Below, piece by piece: positions 9,142 to 17,876 of a DNA stretch of 64,000 bases. The notes under the pieces are model-generated. The model was not told the DNA's origin, did not search any database, and saw nothing but the letters and a program-made list of their open reading frames with translations. Both the position numbers and the translations under genes were made by a program. Within the stretch, counting starts at the first letter, position 1, and each line of letters begins with the position of its first letter. The stretch lies in NCBI RefSeq assembly GCF_900090145.1, contig NZ_FMHI01000014.1, forward strand, positions 62,001 to 126,000. Reading direction: 5' to 3'. Origin of the DNA: Streptomyces sp. WMMB 322. GTDB taxonomy: Bacteria; Actinomycetota; Actinomycetes; Streptomycetales; Streptomycetaceae.

Positions 9142-10038
9142 ATGGTGCGAGTTGCCGCCGGCTCGGCCGGCTCGGCCGGTTCACGCAAGGCCGTGGGCGT
9201 GCTCGCGGCCCTGCTCCTCGCGGCCGTCGCGGCGTGCTCAGGAGGGCCCGCCGAGGAGGGCCCGCGGGAGAGCAGCCCCGGCGCCGGTGCCGAACGCGAC
9301 GCCGGCGGCCCGCAGAAGGGCCCCTACAAGGTGCGAACCCAGACGGTCTCGCCCGGCGACACGGGCGGCGACTTCGGCAGCGGAACCGTTTACTACCCGG
9401 ACGACGACAGCCGACGGTACGGAGTGATCGCGGCGTCCCCGGGGCTCGGCGCGGACGAGTCCATGGTCACCCCCTACGGCGAACTGCTCGCGTCGCACGG
9501 GTTCGTGGTCATCACCTTCAACACGAAGACGACGGAGGACTCGCCCCCGCAGCGGGGCCGCCAACTGCTGGACGCCCTCGACCACGCGACCAGGCGCAGC
9601 GCCGCCGCCGACCGCGCCGACCCGGAACGACTCGGCGTGCTGGGCCACTCCATGGGCGGCGGCGGGGCCCTGTACGCGGCCGAGCGCAACCCGAAGGTCA
9701 AGGCGGCCGTGCCGCTGACCCCGTACGCCGAGCGGGGCGAGTGGCGGCGCGTCAAGGCGCCGACCCTCGTCATAGGCGGCAGCGACGACGAGGTCGCCCC
9801 CACGTCGGAGCACGCGGAAGTCTTCTACGAGGGCCTGAGCGGCGCGCGGGAGAAGGCATATCTGGAGCTGGACGGCGACCACTTCGCCGCCACCCCGCCC
9901 GACGGGCTGGTCGCCCGTCAAGTGGTCGCCTGGTTCAGGTACTTCGTCGCGGGCGACACCGACTCGGCCGGTCGTCTCTGCCCGCCGCCCCGCACGGCGG
10001 GGGTCACGGACTCCCGTGACACCTGCCCCCTCGGCTGA
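9142..10038 (+). CDS. Cutinase/PET-hydrolase-like alpha/beta hydrolase lipoprotein
   Basis: A 298-aa exported hydrolase. The N-terminal signal ends in a lipobox (VAAC, followed by SGG), so the mature protein should be lipid-anchored. The fold follows bacterial cutinases such as TfCut2 and LCC closely. Shared elements are a LASHGFVVIT strand, an RGRQLL helix, the nucleophile elbow GHSMGGGG (Ser170), SDDEVAP (Asp216) and GDHF (His247). The catalytic spacing (46 and 31 residues) nearly equals that of LCC. Two C-terminal Cys (LCPPP and DTCPLG) match the conserved disulfide. Differences: the oxyanion-hole Tyr of the GYT motif is Leu here, and the flexible Trp of LTGW is replaced in LTPY. Polyester or lipid ester hydrolysis is likely, but the substrate is not settled. 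Confidence 0.85.
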   Translation: MVRVAAGSAGSAGSRKAVGVLAALLLAAVAACSGGPAEEGPRESSPGAGAERDAGGPQKGPYKVRTQTVSPGDTGGDFGSGTVYYPDDDSRRYGVIAASPGLGADESMVTPYGELLASHGFVVITFNTKTTEDSPPQRGRQLLDALDHATRRSAAADRADPERLGVLGHSMGGGGALYAAERNPKVKAAVPLTPYAERGEWRRVKAPTLVIGGSDDEVAPTSEHAEVFYEGLSGAREKAYLELDGDHFAATPPDGLVARQVVAWFRYFVAGDTDSAGRLCPPPRTAGVTDSRDTCPLG

Positions 10039-10228
10039 CGGGGACGCAGGGTACGAAGGGTACGCAGCGCCCGAAGTACGCCTCGAATGCGCCCGGTTGG
10101 GGACATCGGTCGTTTTGGGTGGCCGGTCACACGACCCGCGCATCACCGGCCTCCGAATGGCAGACTGCCGCCGCACGGCGGTGAGTTAGCATCGCGTGAC
10201 GGTCGACACAGCAAGGGGGCGTGGGGAC

Positions 10229-11071
10229 ATGGCAGACGTTGACGACGGTGCCGACGAGTCCCGGGGCGACCCTCTGATCGTCGGGCGCGACGTCCCGCCA
10301 CTCGCCGGCGACGTCCCGCACTCGGCGCGCATGTGGGACTTCTGGCTGGGCGGCAAGGACCACTACGCCGTCGACCGCCGGGCGGGCGAGACCGCCCGCG
10401 AGGCGTACCCGGGCATCGTGGACATCGCCCGCACCAGCCGCGCGTTGCTGGGCCGCGTGGTGCACCACCTCGTCGACGAGGCAGGCATCCGTCAGTTCCT
10501 CGACGTCGGCACCGGGCTGCCGACCGCCGACAACACCCACCAGATCGCTCAGCGGGCCGCGCCCGAGAGCCGCATCGTGTACGTGGACAACGACCCGCTC
10601 GTGCTCACCCACGCCCGCACGCTGCTGACCGGGACACCGGAGGGCGCGACCGACTACCTCCACGCCGACATGCACGACCCCGGGACGATTCTGGAGGGGG
10701 CCGCCCGCACCCTCGACCTTTCCCGCCCAGTGGGGCTGATCATGTTCGGCATCGTCGGACATGTCGCCGAGCATGCCGAGGCCCTGTCGATCGTGCGCAG
10801 CCTGATGGGAGGACTGTCCTCCGGCAGCCACCTGGCGATCTACACCGGCACCGACGGCGACCCCGCCCTGGTGGAGGCCGAGCGCCTCGTCGGCGAGCAC
10901 GGCGGCACCCCCTACCGGCTCTCGAACCGTGCCCAGGTGGAGGAGCTCTTCTCGGGCCTGGAGCTCGTCGACCCCGGTGTGGTGCCGGGCACGCGATGGC
11001 GCCCGGCGGGCACCGTCACCGACTCCCCCGCGGACATCGCCTCCCTCTGCGGCCTCGCACGCAAGCCGTGA
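10229..11071 (+). CDS. DUF574 SAM-dependent methyltransferase
   Basis: A 280-aa protein of the DUF574 methyltransferase family, abundant in Streptomyces. The family signature PHSARMWDFWLGGKDHYAVD lies near residue 32. The SAM-binding motif I region is FLDVGTGLPT, followed by VYVDNDPLVL carrying the acidic residue that contacts the ribose. Length is typical. I chose ATG 10229, which has AGGGGG a suitable distance upstream. A GTG at 10196 would add 11 residues without a clear ribosome binding site. Members lie near diverse genes and substrates are not established. It stands alone on the plus strand here. Confidence 0.88.
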   Translation: MADVDDGADESRGDPLIVGRDVPPLAGDVPHSARMWDFWLGGKDHYAVDRRAGETAREAYPGIVDIARTSRALLGRVVHHLVDEAGIRQFLDVGTGLPTADNTHQIAQRAAPESRIVYVDNDPLVLTHARTLLTGTPEGATDYLHADMHDPGTILEGAARTLDLSRPVGLIMFGIVGHVAEHAEALSIVRSLMGGLSSGSHLAIYTGTDGDPALVEAERLVGEHGGTPYRLSNRAQVEELFSGLELVDPGVVPGTRWRPAGTVTDSPADIASLCGLARKP

Positions 11072-11302
11072 GTGGCACTGCCACTGCCATTGCCACTGCC
11101 GACTCAGGACTGACGACTCAAGGCTGACAACTCAGGACTGGGAACCGGCGACCGGCGAGACCGGCGACAGATGACTCCTGACGCCGGAAGACGTCCAGGC
11201 TGAACACTGCCCCCGGCTGACACGGCAGCGGCAGGTCTCCGCCACAGAAGCGGGCAGAGGCACCCCCTCCCGCCCTTGGTTGCGCGCGGATAGGGTCCGG
11301 CC

Positions 11303-11884
11303 GTGGCGGTCGACTTCAACTCCCAATACCACGCACTGCTGTTGAAGCAGGTACCGGTCGGTGCCCGGAGGGCCCTCGACGTCGGATGCGGGACGGGGCG
11401 GTTCGCGCGTCTGCTCGCCGAACGCGGACTGGACGTCGAGGGGATCGACGGCAACGCGGAGGTCATCGAGGCGGCGCGCGCGGCGGGCGGCGGCCCCCAC
11501 TACCGCAACGCCGACATACGCGAGCATCAACTGCCCGACGCCCGCTACGACTTCATCTCCTGCATCGCCAGTCTCCACCACATGCCGTTCGAGACGGTGC
11601 TGACGCTGCGGAAGGCCCTCGCCCCCGAAGGCGTCCTGGCGGTGGTGGGGCTCTACCCGGCCAGGACCCCGGCCGACTTCGTCTGCGCACTCCCCGCACT
11701 GACGCTTCTCAAGGCGGACCGGCTGCTGAGCAGGCGACGCGCCGCCCCGTCCGTGCAGGTCCCCGTCGTCTGGCCGCCGCCGCTGACGTACGCGGAGACC
11801 CGCGCCGAAGCCGCCCGCCTGCTGCCGGGCTCGACCCTGCGCCGTCTGCTCCTGTGGCGGTATCTGCTGCTGTACCGGGCCTGA
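11303..11884 (+). CDS. Class I SAM-dependent methyltransferase
   Basis: A 193-aa class I methyltransferase. Motif I is ALDVGCGTGRFARLLAERG near residue 24, motif II ends in EGIDGN, and motif IV is the YDFISCIASLHHMPF segment. The C-terminal third holds a hydrophobic segment (ADFVCALPALTLL) and a basic tail. The start is GTG at 11303. It follows the DUF574 gene by about 230 bases, a stretch with short imperfect repeats of a GACTCAGGACT-type unit, so the two need not form an operon. The substrate is unknown, and the composition would fit a small-molecule or lipid methyltransferase. Confidence 0.85.
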   Translation: MAVDFNSQYHALLLKQVPVGARRALDVGCGTGRFARLLAERGLDVEGIDGNAEVIEAARAAGGGPHYRNADIREHQLPDARYDFISCIASLHHMPFETVLTLRKALAPEGVLAVVGLYPARTPADFVCALPALTLLKADRLLSRRRAAPSVQVPVVWPPPLTYAETRAEAARLLPGSTLRRLLLWRYLLLYRA

Positions 11885-12064
11885 GACGCGCGCCGACGGG
11901 TGACATCCCGGCTTCCGCCGTGGCTCGGCCCCGGGGTGCCGGTCCCCGGGTCCCGGAGCGCTTAGGTTCTGTGGACAGGCAGTGGACAGTGAAATGTGAC
12001 GGGACGTTGCCGGTGTGAGGGGCGGGGACACCGCGGCGCGGCTCGTGCCTTCGGAAGGACCTCC

Positions 12065-13357
12065 ATGAGATTCCCCGCTTTCCCCAGACCCTGCACGATC
12101 GGCGCCGTACTGCTGCTCTGCGCGTCCCTCGCCGTCGAGGGTTCCGCTGCGGCAGCGGCCGGCCCCGGCGGTGGTGCACCTCTCACCGTCGAAGAGCGCC
12201 GGGTGTTCCGGCCCGTGCCTCAGGAGATCCTGCGGCGCAGCGGATTCGAGACCGTGGCACCCCGCTTCGAGCGGGCCCTGGACGGCGTACGCACGTACCG
12301 CCAGGCCACTCGGCTCGTCAGCGGCTCCGGTACGGATCTCTGGCAGCGCGCCGTGGACCGGGCGCAGGGACGCGGGCCGAAGGGCGGGGACCTGAGCCGC
12401 AGCGACGACCGCCCCCTGTACTGGGCGCGGCTCGCAATGAGCAGCGTACTGAGGGAGTGGCGTCCGGCCTTCGAGCTGTCCGAGGAGCGCCGCGGGGCCC
12501 TGCTCGCCCGGCTGGAGCGGGCCTCGCGGGGGCAGGACTCCATCGACCTGCCCCCGGGCCGGCGCATCAAGCGGGTCGTGGTGACGGGCTTCGACCCGTT
12601 CCAGCTCGACGCGGACATCCGCCGGAGCAACCCGTCGGGCACCTCCGCGCTCTCCCTCGACGGCAGAACGATCCGCACCGCCTCCGGACCTGCCCGCGTC
12701 GAGACGGCCGTCTTCCCCGTCCGCTGGGCGGACTTCACCCACGGGACGCTCGAGCGGACGCTGCTGCCGCATCTCAGGAAGGGGCCGCGCCGTGCCGATG
12801 TGGTCGTCGACGTCAGCGAGGGGCAGGGGGGCCGGTTCGACGTGGACCGCTACAACGGCGCCTGGCGCGGCGGCGCTTTGGACAACGACAACGTCTCGCG
12901 GACGGGAGTGGTGCCGATCCCGCGTTGGTCGCCCACGGTGCGGCCGCAGCCGCAGTGGACGACGACGACCCTGCCGTACCGGGACATCGTCGCTGCCCGG
13001 ACGGGAGACTTCCCCGTCCGCGACAACACCGCCGTCACCGAGATCCCCGCGGGCGCGTCGGAGCCGGTCCAGCGCCCGGACGGGCCGACTCCCGGTTCCA
13101 CGGCCCGCGCGGGCGGCGCGGGCAACTTCCTGGCCAACGAGATCGCCTACCGCACCACCCTGCTGCGCGACGGCCTGCGGCTCGGCATTCCCGCCGGGAA
13201 CGTGCACACGCCGCTGCTGAGTTTCGGCCCGGACGACACCGACCCGGCCACCGGCCGCATCACCGATCCCTTCCTCGTCCGCGAACGTCTGGCGATCACG
13301 CGCCAGACGCGCGCCATCATCGAAGTCGCCGCCGGTTCTGCCACGTCGCATCCCTAG
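12065..13357 (+). CDS. Secreted pyroglutamyl-peptidase (C15)-like protein without catalytic Cys
   Basis: A 430-aa protein with a Sec signal peptide (about residues 1-33, cleaving after an Ala-rich stretch). An N-terminal helical region of about 140 residues precedes a domain of peptidase family C15. The hallmarks are VVVTGFDPF followed by NPSG, SEGQGGRFDVDRYNGA (probable Glu252) and AGNFLANEIAYRT, then NVHTPLL (His381). In active C15 enzymes the AGNFLAN position reads AGTYVCN, with the nucleophile Cys; here it is Ala357. The Ala357-His381 spacing (24) equals the Cys144-His168 spacing of the Bacillus enzyme, so the alignment is firm. The protein should not act as a cysteine peptidase and may bind peptides or have another role. 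GGAAGGA precedes the ATG start. Confidence 0.8.
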   Translation: MRFPAFPRPCTIGAVLLLCASLAVEGSAAAAAGPGGGAPLTVEERRVFRPVPQEILRRSGFETVAPRFERALDGVRTYRQATRLVSGSGTDLWQRAVDRAQGRGPKGGDLSRSDDRPLYWARLAMSSVLREWRPAFELSEERRGALLARLERASRGQDSIDLPPGRRIKRVVVTGFDPFQLDADIRRSNPSGTSALSLDGRTIRTASGPARVETAVFPVRWADFTHGTLERTLLPHLRKGPRRADVVVDVSEGQGGRFDVDRYNGAWRGGALDNDNVSRTGVVPIPRWSPTVRPQPQWTTTTLPYRDIVAARTGDFPVRDNTAVTEIPAGASEPVQRPDGPTPGSTARAGGAGNFLANEIAYRTTLLRDGLRLGIPAGNVHTPLLSFGPDDTDPATGRITDPFLVRERLAITRQTRAIIEVAAGSATSHP

Positions 13358-13414
13358 ACGCCACCGGCGCTGCCCGCCCCGGCGCGGGTGCCGTTCCCGG
13401 GGGCGACTCGTCCG

Positions 13415-13449
13415 GCCGGGTGCCGGCCTCGAAGGCGCCGGCACCCGGC
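13415..13449. terminator. Bidirectional terminator between convergent genes
   Basis: A 13-bp perfect stem (arms 13415-13427 and 13437-13449) closes a nine-base loop. It lies between the convergent stops of the C15-like gene and the LLM oxidoreductase gene and can serve both strands. There is no T-run, as usual in Streptomyces. Confidence 0.75.
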
Positions 13450-13483
13450 AGGCCGCGGCCCGTTGGGCTGCGAACGGCGGGCT

Positions 13484-14473
13484 TCAGGACTCGGCCGCCT
13501 CCAGGAACCGTTCGAGTTCGGCACGGGTGTCGGGCCCGCACGGCTGGAAGACGATCTCCGTGACGCCCTTCTCCGCGAACTCGTCCAGCCGCCGCCGGAT
13601 CTGGTCACGTGTGCCGCTGACCGTCACGTCGCGCAGCATCTGGTGACCGCCGGCCTTCCACGCGGCCTCGTCGGCCTGGTTGAGCTCCACGCAGTGACCC
13701 TCGTGGACCGCGAGGTGCTGCTGCCCCTCGGGCGCCCGCTCCACGACGTCCATCCACTCCGCCCCGCCGGGCAGCTCACGCACCGCGGAGGGGCCGCCGA
13801 ACTCGTAGGCCCCGTGGTAGGCCAGGGCCCAGCCCGGTCCTCCGGCCAGGCGGGCGTGCTCGGAGTCGTCGGCCTCGTCCTCGTCGAGCACCGTCCCCCA
13901 CACCAGGTACGGCACCCACGAGTACTCCTTCATGAACTCCGGCAACTGGAGCGTGACGTAGAGCCCGTCGCCGATCTCCTTGGTCACCCCGTGTCCCTTG
14001 GGCCCCAGGGCGCTTACGAGAACGGGCACGTCGACCGGGCGGGCGGGAGCGTGCCCGTCGGGGTGGAGCATCTGCATCCGCGCCCCTTCCCACTCGACGA
14101 CCTCGCCCCGGAGCAGGGCCTTGTAGGTGCGGATGTAGGAGTCCATGTACGACCAGGTGATCGCGCGGTACCCCATGGCGCGGCGGCCGGTGAACCCGGT
14201 GCCGAAGGCCACCGCGACGCGTCCGGGGGCCAGTTCGGCGAGGGTGGCGGTCGCGGCGGCATTGACCATCGGGTGACGCAGACTGGGAATCAGCACACCC
14301 GGACCGAGGCCGATCCGCTCGGTCCGCTCGGCGGCCAGGGCGAGGGTCATCCACACGTCCGGGCTCTGCTGGGGCGTGTCGTAGACCCACGCTCGCGCGT
14401 ATCCCAGTCGTTCGGCCAGAGCTATGTTGTCCGGCGAGTCCAGGGCGGTCGGGAAGGCACAGGACACCTCCAT
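13484..14473 (-). CDS. LLM-class F420-dependent oxidoreductase
   Basis: A 329-aa luciferase-like TIM-barrel oxidoreductase. Typical features are the start MEVSCAFPT, the segment ERIGLGPGVLIPSLRHPM, and the phosphate-binding strand region GRVAVAFGTGFTGRRAMG. Relatives in actinomycetes use F420 rather than FMN. Length is usual. It lies 143 bases downstream of an SMP-30/lactonase-like gene on the same strand, so the two could be co-transcribed and act on one substrate. I cannot name the reaction. Confidence 0.85.
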   Translation of the reverse strand: MEVSCAFPTALDSPDNIALAERLGYARAWVYDTPQQSPDVWMTLALAAERTERIGLGPGVLIPSLRHPMVNAAATATLAELAPGRVAVAFGTGFTGRRAMGYRAITWSYMDSYIRTYKALLRGEVVEWEGARMQMLHPDGHAPARPVDVPVLVSALGPKGHGVTKEIGDGLYVTLQLPEFMKEYSWVPYLVWGTVLDEDEADDSEHARLAGGPGWALAYHGAYEFGGPSAVRELPGGAEWMDVVERAPEGQQHLAVHEGHCVELNQADEAAWKAGGHQMLRDVTVSGTRDQIRRRLDEFAEKGVTEIVFQPCGPDTRAELERFLEAAES

Positions 14474-14616
14474 GGCCCCTCCGTTTCAGGTGTCGTCTCG
14501 GATGGATCGGGCGGGTGGCCGCAGCGCCGGCGGCGTGCGGCCGGGCGGGCGGCGTGCGGCCGGGCGGGGGCGGACTCGGGGAAGACGGCGTGGTGCTGCC
14601 GGGCGGGGTGCGGGGC

Positions 14617-15525
14617 TCAGGGCAGACCGGCGTGCGGCACCTCGACGCGCACCGCGAGCAGTTGGGCCTCGCGCACCGGACGGCGCTCGTGCTCCGGGAA
14701 GGACGGCGCGGCGCACAGGTACAGGGTGCGGCCGTCGTCACCGCCGAGCATGCAGGCGAAGACGCCGGTGCCGGCGGGGATCTCGTCCAGGATCTCGCCG
14801 CCCTCCGCGACCCGCATGACGCGCTGGTGCAGTGCGTCGGCGACCCAGATCGCTCCGTCCGCATCCGCGCAGATCCCGTCCGGGCCGACCTGGAGCAGTT
14901 CCACGGCCTCCCCGACGTCCTCGGTTCCGGGGGGCTCACCGAACTGGGCCCATACGCGACGGTTGCTCAACTCGCCGTCCTCGCCGATGTCGAAGGCGGT
15001 CAGCCGCGCGGCGAAGGTCTCCGCGACGACGAGCACTCCGCCGGGCAGGATCACCATGCCGTTGGGGAAGCCGAGGTCGTCGGCGGCGGTGGTCACCGTT
15101 CCGTCCGTGTCGACCCGGGTGATCGTGGTGTGGCGAAGCGGCTCTCCGCCCATGAGGTCGAACCCGAAGTTGCCCACGTAGGCGCGTCCTTGTTCGTCCA
15201 CGACCATGTCGTTGAGCATCCCGGAGACGGCGCCGGAGAGGTCGGCGTGCTCGCTCAGCGCTCCCGCCGCGTCCCGCACGAGGACACGGTGGTCACGCAT
15301 CGACACGATGAGCGCCCGTCCGTCGGGCAGGAATCCGAGCCCGGACGGCTGGTTGGGCACCTCCGCCACGACCTCGGCGCCGCCCCGGCTGTCGGCCGCC
15401 ACGACCTTGTTGGTGTAGAAGTCCGAGACCCACAACCGGCCGTCGTGCCAACGCGGGCACTCCAGGTAGGAGTATCCGTCCAGTACGACCCTCAACTCCC
15501 GGGCCGTCGGCTGTCCTTCCTCCAT
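14617..15525 (-). CDS. SMP-30/gluconolactonase-like six-bladed propeller protein
   Basis: A 302-aa SMP-30/gluconolactonase/LRE-like protein. The first blade carries YLECPRWHDGRLWVSDF with the metal-ligand Glu. DLGFPNGMVILP carries a ligand Asn, and GPDGICADADGAIWVADAL carries a ligand Asp. These ligands indicate an active metal-dependent lactonase or esterase. I chose ATG 15525, which has ACGAGG upstream, because the longer frame is arginine-rich and without a ribosome binding site. It probably forms an operon with the LLM oxidoreductase downstream. The substrate lactone is unknown. Confidence 0.87.
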   Translation of the reverse strand: MEEGQPTARELRVVLDGYSYLECPRWHDGRLWVSDFYTNKVVAADSRGGAEVVAEVPNQPSGLGFLPDGRALIVSMRDHRVLVRDAAGALSEHADLSGAVSGMLNDMVVDEQGRAYVGNFGFDLMGGEPLRHTTITRVDTDGTVTTAADDLGFPNGMVILPGGVLVVAETFAARLTAFDIGEDGELSNRRVWAQFGEPPGTEDVGEAVELLQVGPDGICADADGAIWVADALHQRVMRVAEGGEILDEIPAGTGVFACMLGGDDGRTLYLCAAPSFPEHERRPVREAQLLAVRVEVPHAGLP

Positions 15526-16054
15526 CGTGACCTCGTTCCGTGCGTCGTCGTCGGCCGTTCGGAAGGCCTTGCTCACAGGCGCTCCGTGGAGCGACCAGGT
15601 CCGGTCCCGCGATGCGAGAGCTGCACCCAGGCAACCGTCGAACGCGGTGACTAAGCGCATAGTCATTCCGGCTGCGCCCGGCGTCAAGGGGTGGGAAGCG
15701 GGTATCGAGGGCCGCACGGCGGACGGGTCCACGAAGCCCGCACGGCGGACGGGTCCACGGCGAACTGGAAGACGGCGGACGGGCGGAGGGTGCCGCGCAG
15801 CCCGCAACCCGCGCCGACGCCCCGTCCGGGAGACCGGCCTTCCCCACGGACGCCTGAACGCGTGGTCAGCCCCCGTGGTACACAGTTCGAGGCCCTCGTG
15901 ACGCGGCGAGCCTCACCGGGCAGCATTCGCAGGCGAGGCGGCATCTGCATCGGCATCCGCATCCGCACACGAGACGGCAACCGCACGCGAACCGGAACCG
16001 AGTCGGCAGCGCAGCCGGGACCCGGACCGGAAGCGCAGGAAGGGGCGAGTCGGC
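15526..16054. other. Divergent intergenic region with direct repeats
   Basis: Promoter region for the minus-strand SMP-30 gene and the plus-strand TetR gene. A 21-base repeat beginning CGCACGGCGGACGG occurs at 15713-15733 and 15739-15759. Near 15940-15975 there is a run of GCATC/GCAAC-type hexamers. No coding frame is supported. A TetR operator may be present, but I see no clear palindrome. Confidence 0.5.
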
Positions 16055-16885
16055 ATGGCCAAACGTCAGGCCCGCTTCACACCACAGGAGATGGAGGACG
16101 ACCCGCGCCTTCTGGACCAGTCACCGGACCTGTGGAGCGAGGAGTTCGGCGAGGTGGCGCGAGGACTGCTCGCCTCCGCGGTGCGCTGTTTCGCCGCCAA
16201 CGGCTTTCACGCCACGACCACACGGGACATATCGGCCGGGGTCGGGCTCAGTCCGGCCGCGCTCTACGTGCACTTCCCGTCCAAGGAACTCGTGCTCCAC
16301 GAGATCATGCGGATCGGTCACGAGCGCGCGCTCGCCCACATACAGGTGCCCGAAGTGGAGGCCGCCGGCAGTGCGGAGGACCGGCTGCGTCTGCTGATGA
16401 AGCGTTACACCGCCTGGCACGCACGTCACCACGTGGCTGCCAGGGTCTGCCAGTACGAACTCAACGCACTGACCCCGGACCACTACGACGAGATCCGGGA
16501 ACTGCGTCGCCGCACCAACGAGGTCTTCCGCACCACCGTCGCCCGCGGCGTCGCCGACGGGACCTTCACGCAGGTCGACGTCAACAGGGTTGTGCGCGGC
16601 ATGCTTTCGCTCGGCATCGACCTGGTCCGCTGGTACCGGCTGGACGGTGCCGACTCCCCCGACGAACTGGGGGAGTTCTACGCAGGTCTCGCGCTGAGGA
16701 TGGTGACGGAGACAGCGCCGGGCCGGGAGCCCGGATCGGAGTCACCGACTGCGTCCGGATCGGAGTCACCGACTGCGTCCGGACGGGAGCCCGCCCGTTC
16801 CCGCAAGGCCGCCTCCCCCAAGGCCTCCTCCCGCAACGGCCGGAAGGAGAGCAGCCCCTCCGTCCGGGGCTCCGACGCGTCCTGA
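16055..16885 (+). CDS. TetR-family transcriptional regulator
   Basis: A 276-aa TetR regulator with an N-terminal extension of about 35 residues. The helix-turn-helix lies at about residues 38-85 (FAANGFHATTTRDISAGVGL, then AALYVHFPSKELVL). The C-terminal ligand domain follows, then a low-complexity basic tail with a perfect duplication of GSESPTAS. This comes from a 24-base tandem repeat at 16733-16780. AGGAAGGGG precedes the ATG. The gene is convergent with the ABC exporter operon beside it, so control of the exporter is possible but not shown by the layout. Confidence 0.9.
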   Translation: MAKRQARFTPQEMEDDPRLLDQSPDLWSEEFGEVARGLLASAVRCFAANGFHATTTRDISAGVGLSPAALYVHFPSKELVLHEIMRIGHERALAHIQVPEVEAAGSAEDRLRLLMKRYTAWHARHHVAARVCQYELNALTPDHYDEIRELRRRTNEVFRTTVARGVADGTFTQVDVNRVVRGMLSLGIDLVRWYRLDGADSPDELGEFYAGLALRMVTETAPGREPGSESPTASGSESPTASGREPARSRKAASPKASSRNGRKESSPSVRGSDAS

Positions 16886-16976
16886 CGGCGCGGGCAGCAC
16901 CGTCCGGCTCGCCGGTGCGGCCCGGCCACGGCCGCCGGCCGGGCGAGCGGACGCAAGCCTCCGCGCCCACCCCCGG

Positions 16977-17876
16977 TCAGGACAGCACCCTGCGGCGGAA
17001 GTTCCGCAGCCCCAGCGCGAGGAAGAGCACGCAGGCCACCACCAGCACCGGATAGACGACGTACAGCGGCATGTGCGACAGGTCGGTGAAGCCGGCCCGC
17101 ATCCCCTCGCAGATGTAGATCAGCGGATTGACCAGGACCAGCGCCTGAAGCCAGTGGAAACCGCCCACCTGCACGGACCCGAGCTTGGTCCACTGGTAGT
17201 ACGTGCCGCCGAGGAACACCAGCGGCAGGACGATGAACCCGAACATCAGGCCGATGTTGCGGGGTTCGAAGGCCGTGCCCAGCACCAGCCCCAGAGAGGT
17301 CATGGCGATGCACGCCAGCGGGATCAGCGTGAGCACGATCCACCACTTGATCCGCAGGTCCGGGTTCACCCCCGGCGCGTGCACGACCGCCGCGATCGGC
17401 AGCACGATGACCGCCGAGATCAGGCCCTGCACCGCCCCGGACAGCACCCGCGACACGGCGACGAGCCAGATCGGGCACGGAGCCTGCACCCGGTCCTCGA
17501 TCTCCCTCGTGTACCCGAACTCCTGGGACATCTGGATGGCGACCGACTGGATCCCCTGGAACATGATCGCGACGGCGACCACCCCCGGCACCAGCACGGT
17601 CGCGAACGCCGACTGCCCGGCCCCGCCGGAGCCCGCCCCGATGCCCTGCCCGATGCTCGGGAAGACGTAGAGGAAGACGAAGACGAGCAGGAACGGCTGC
17701 ATCACCGTCCGTCCGACGAACTCGCCGAAATTCTTCCGCAGCACCGTCACGTCCCGCAGTACCAGGGCGGCAAGCGCCGACCGGCTCGCCGCCGCCGCGG
17801 AACGCCGCGGACGCACGCTGATCGGTGCGCCGGCCGGACCGGTCCGCGGACGGGGTGCGTGGGACGAAGCGGTCAC
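16977..17876 (-). CDS. ABC-2 type exporter permease (DrrB-like)
   Basis: A 299-aa ABC-2 membrane protein with six predicted membrane segments spread over about residues 60-290. An Ala/Arg-rich cytoplasmic N-terminus of about 45 residues comes first. The ABC-2 signature region near FGFIVLPLVFLGGTYYQW is present. The start overlaps the stop of the ATPase gene (ATGA), so the two subunits are translationally coupled and form one exporter. DrrAB-type exporters remove antibiotics or lipophilic compounds. The substrate cannot be inferred from the neighbours. Confidence 0.92.
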   Translation of the reverse strand: MTASSHAPRPRTGPAGAPISVRPRRSAAAASRSALAALVLRDVTVLRKNFGEFVGRTVMQPFLLVFVFLYVFPSIGQGIGAGSGGAGQSAFATVLVPGVVAVAIMFQGIQSVAIQMSQEFGYTREIEDRVQAPCPIWLVAVSRVLSGAVQGLISAVIVLPIAAVVHAPGVNPDLRIKWWIVLTLIPLACIAMTSLGLVLGTAFEPRNIGLMFGFIVLPLVFLGGTYYQWTKLGSVQVGGFHWLQALVLVNPLIYICEGMRAGFTDLSHMPLYVVYPVLVVACVLFLALGLRNFRRRVLS

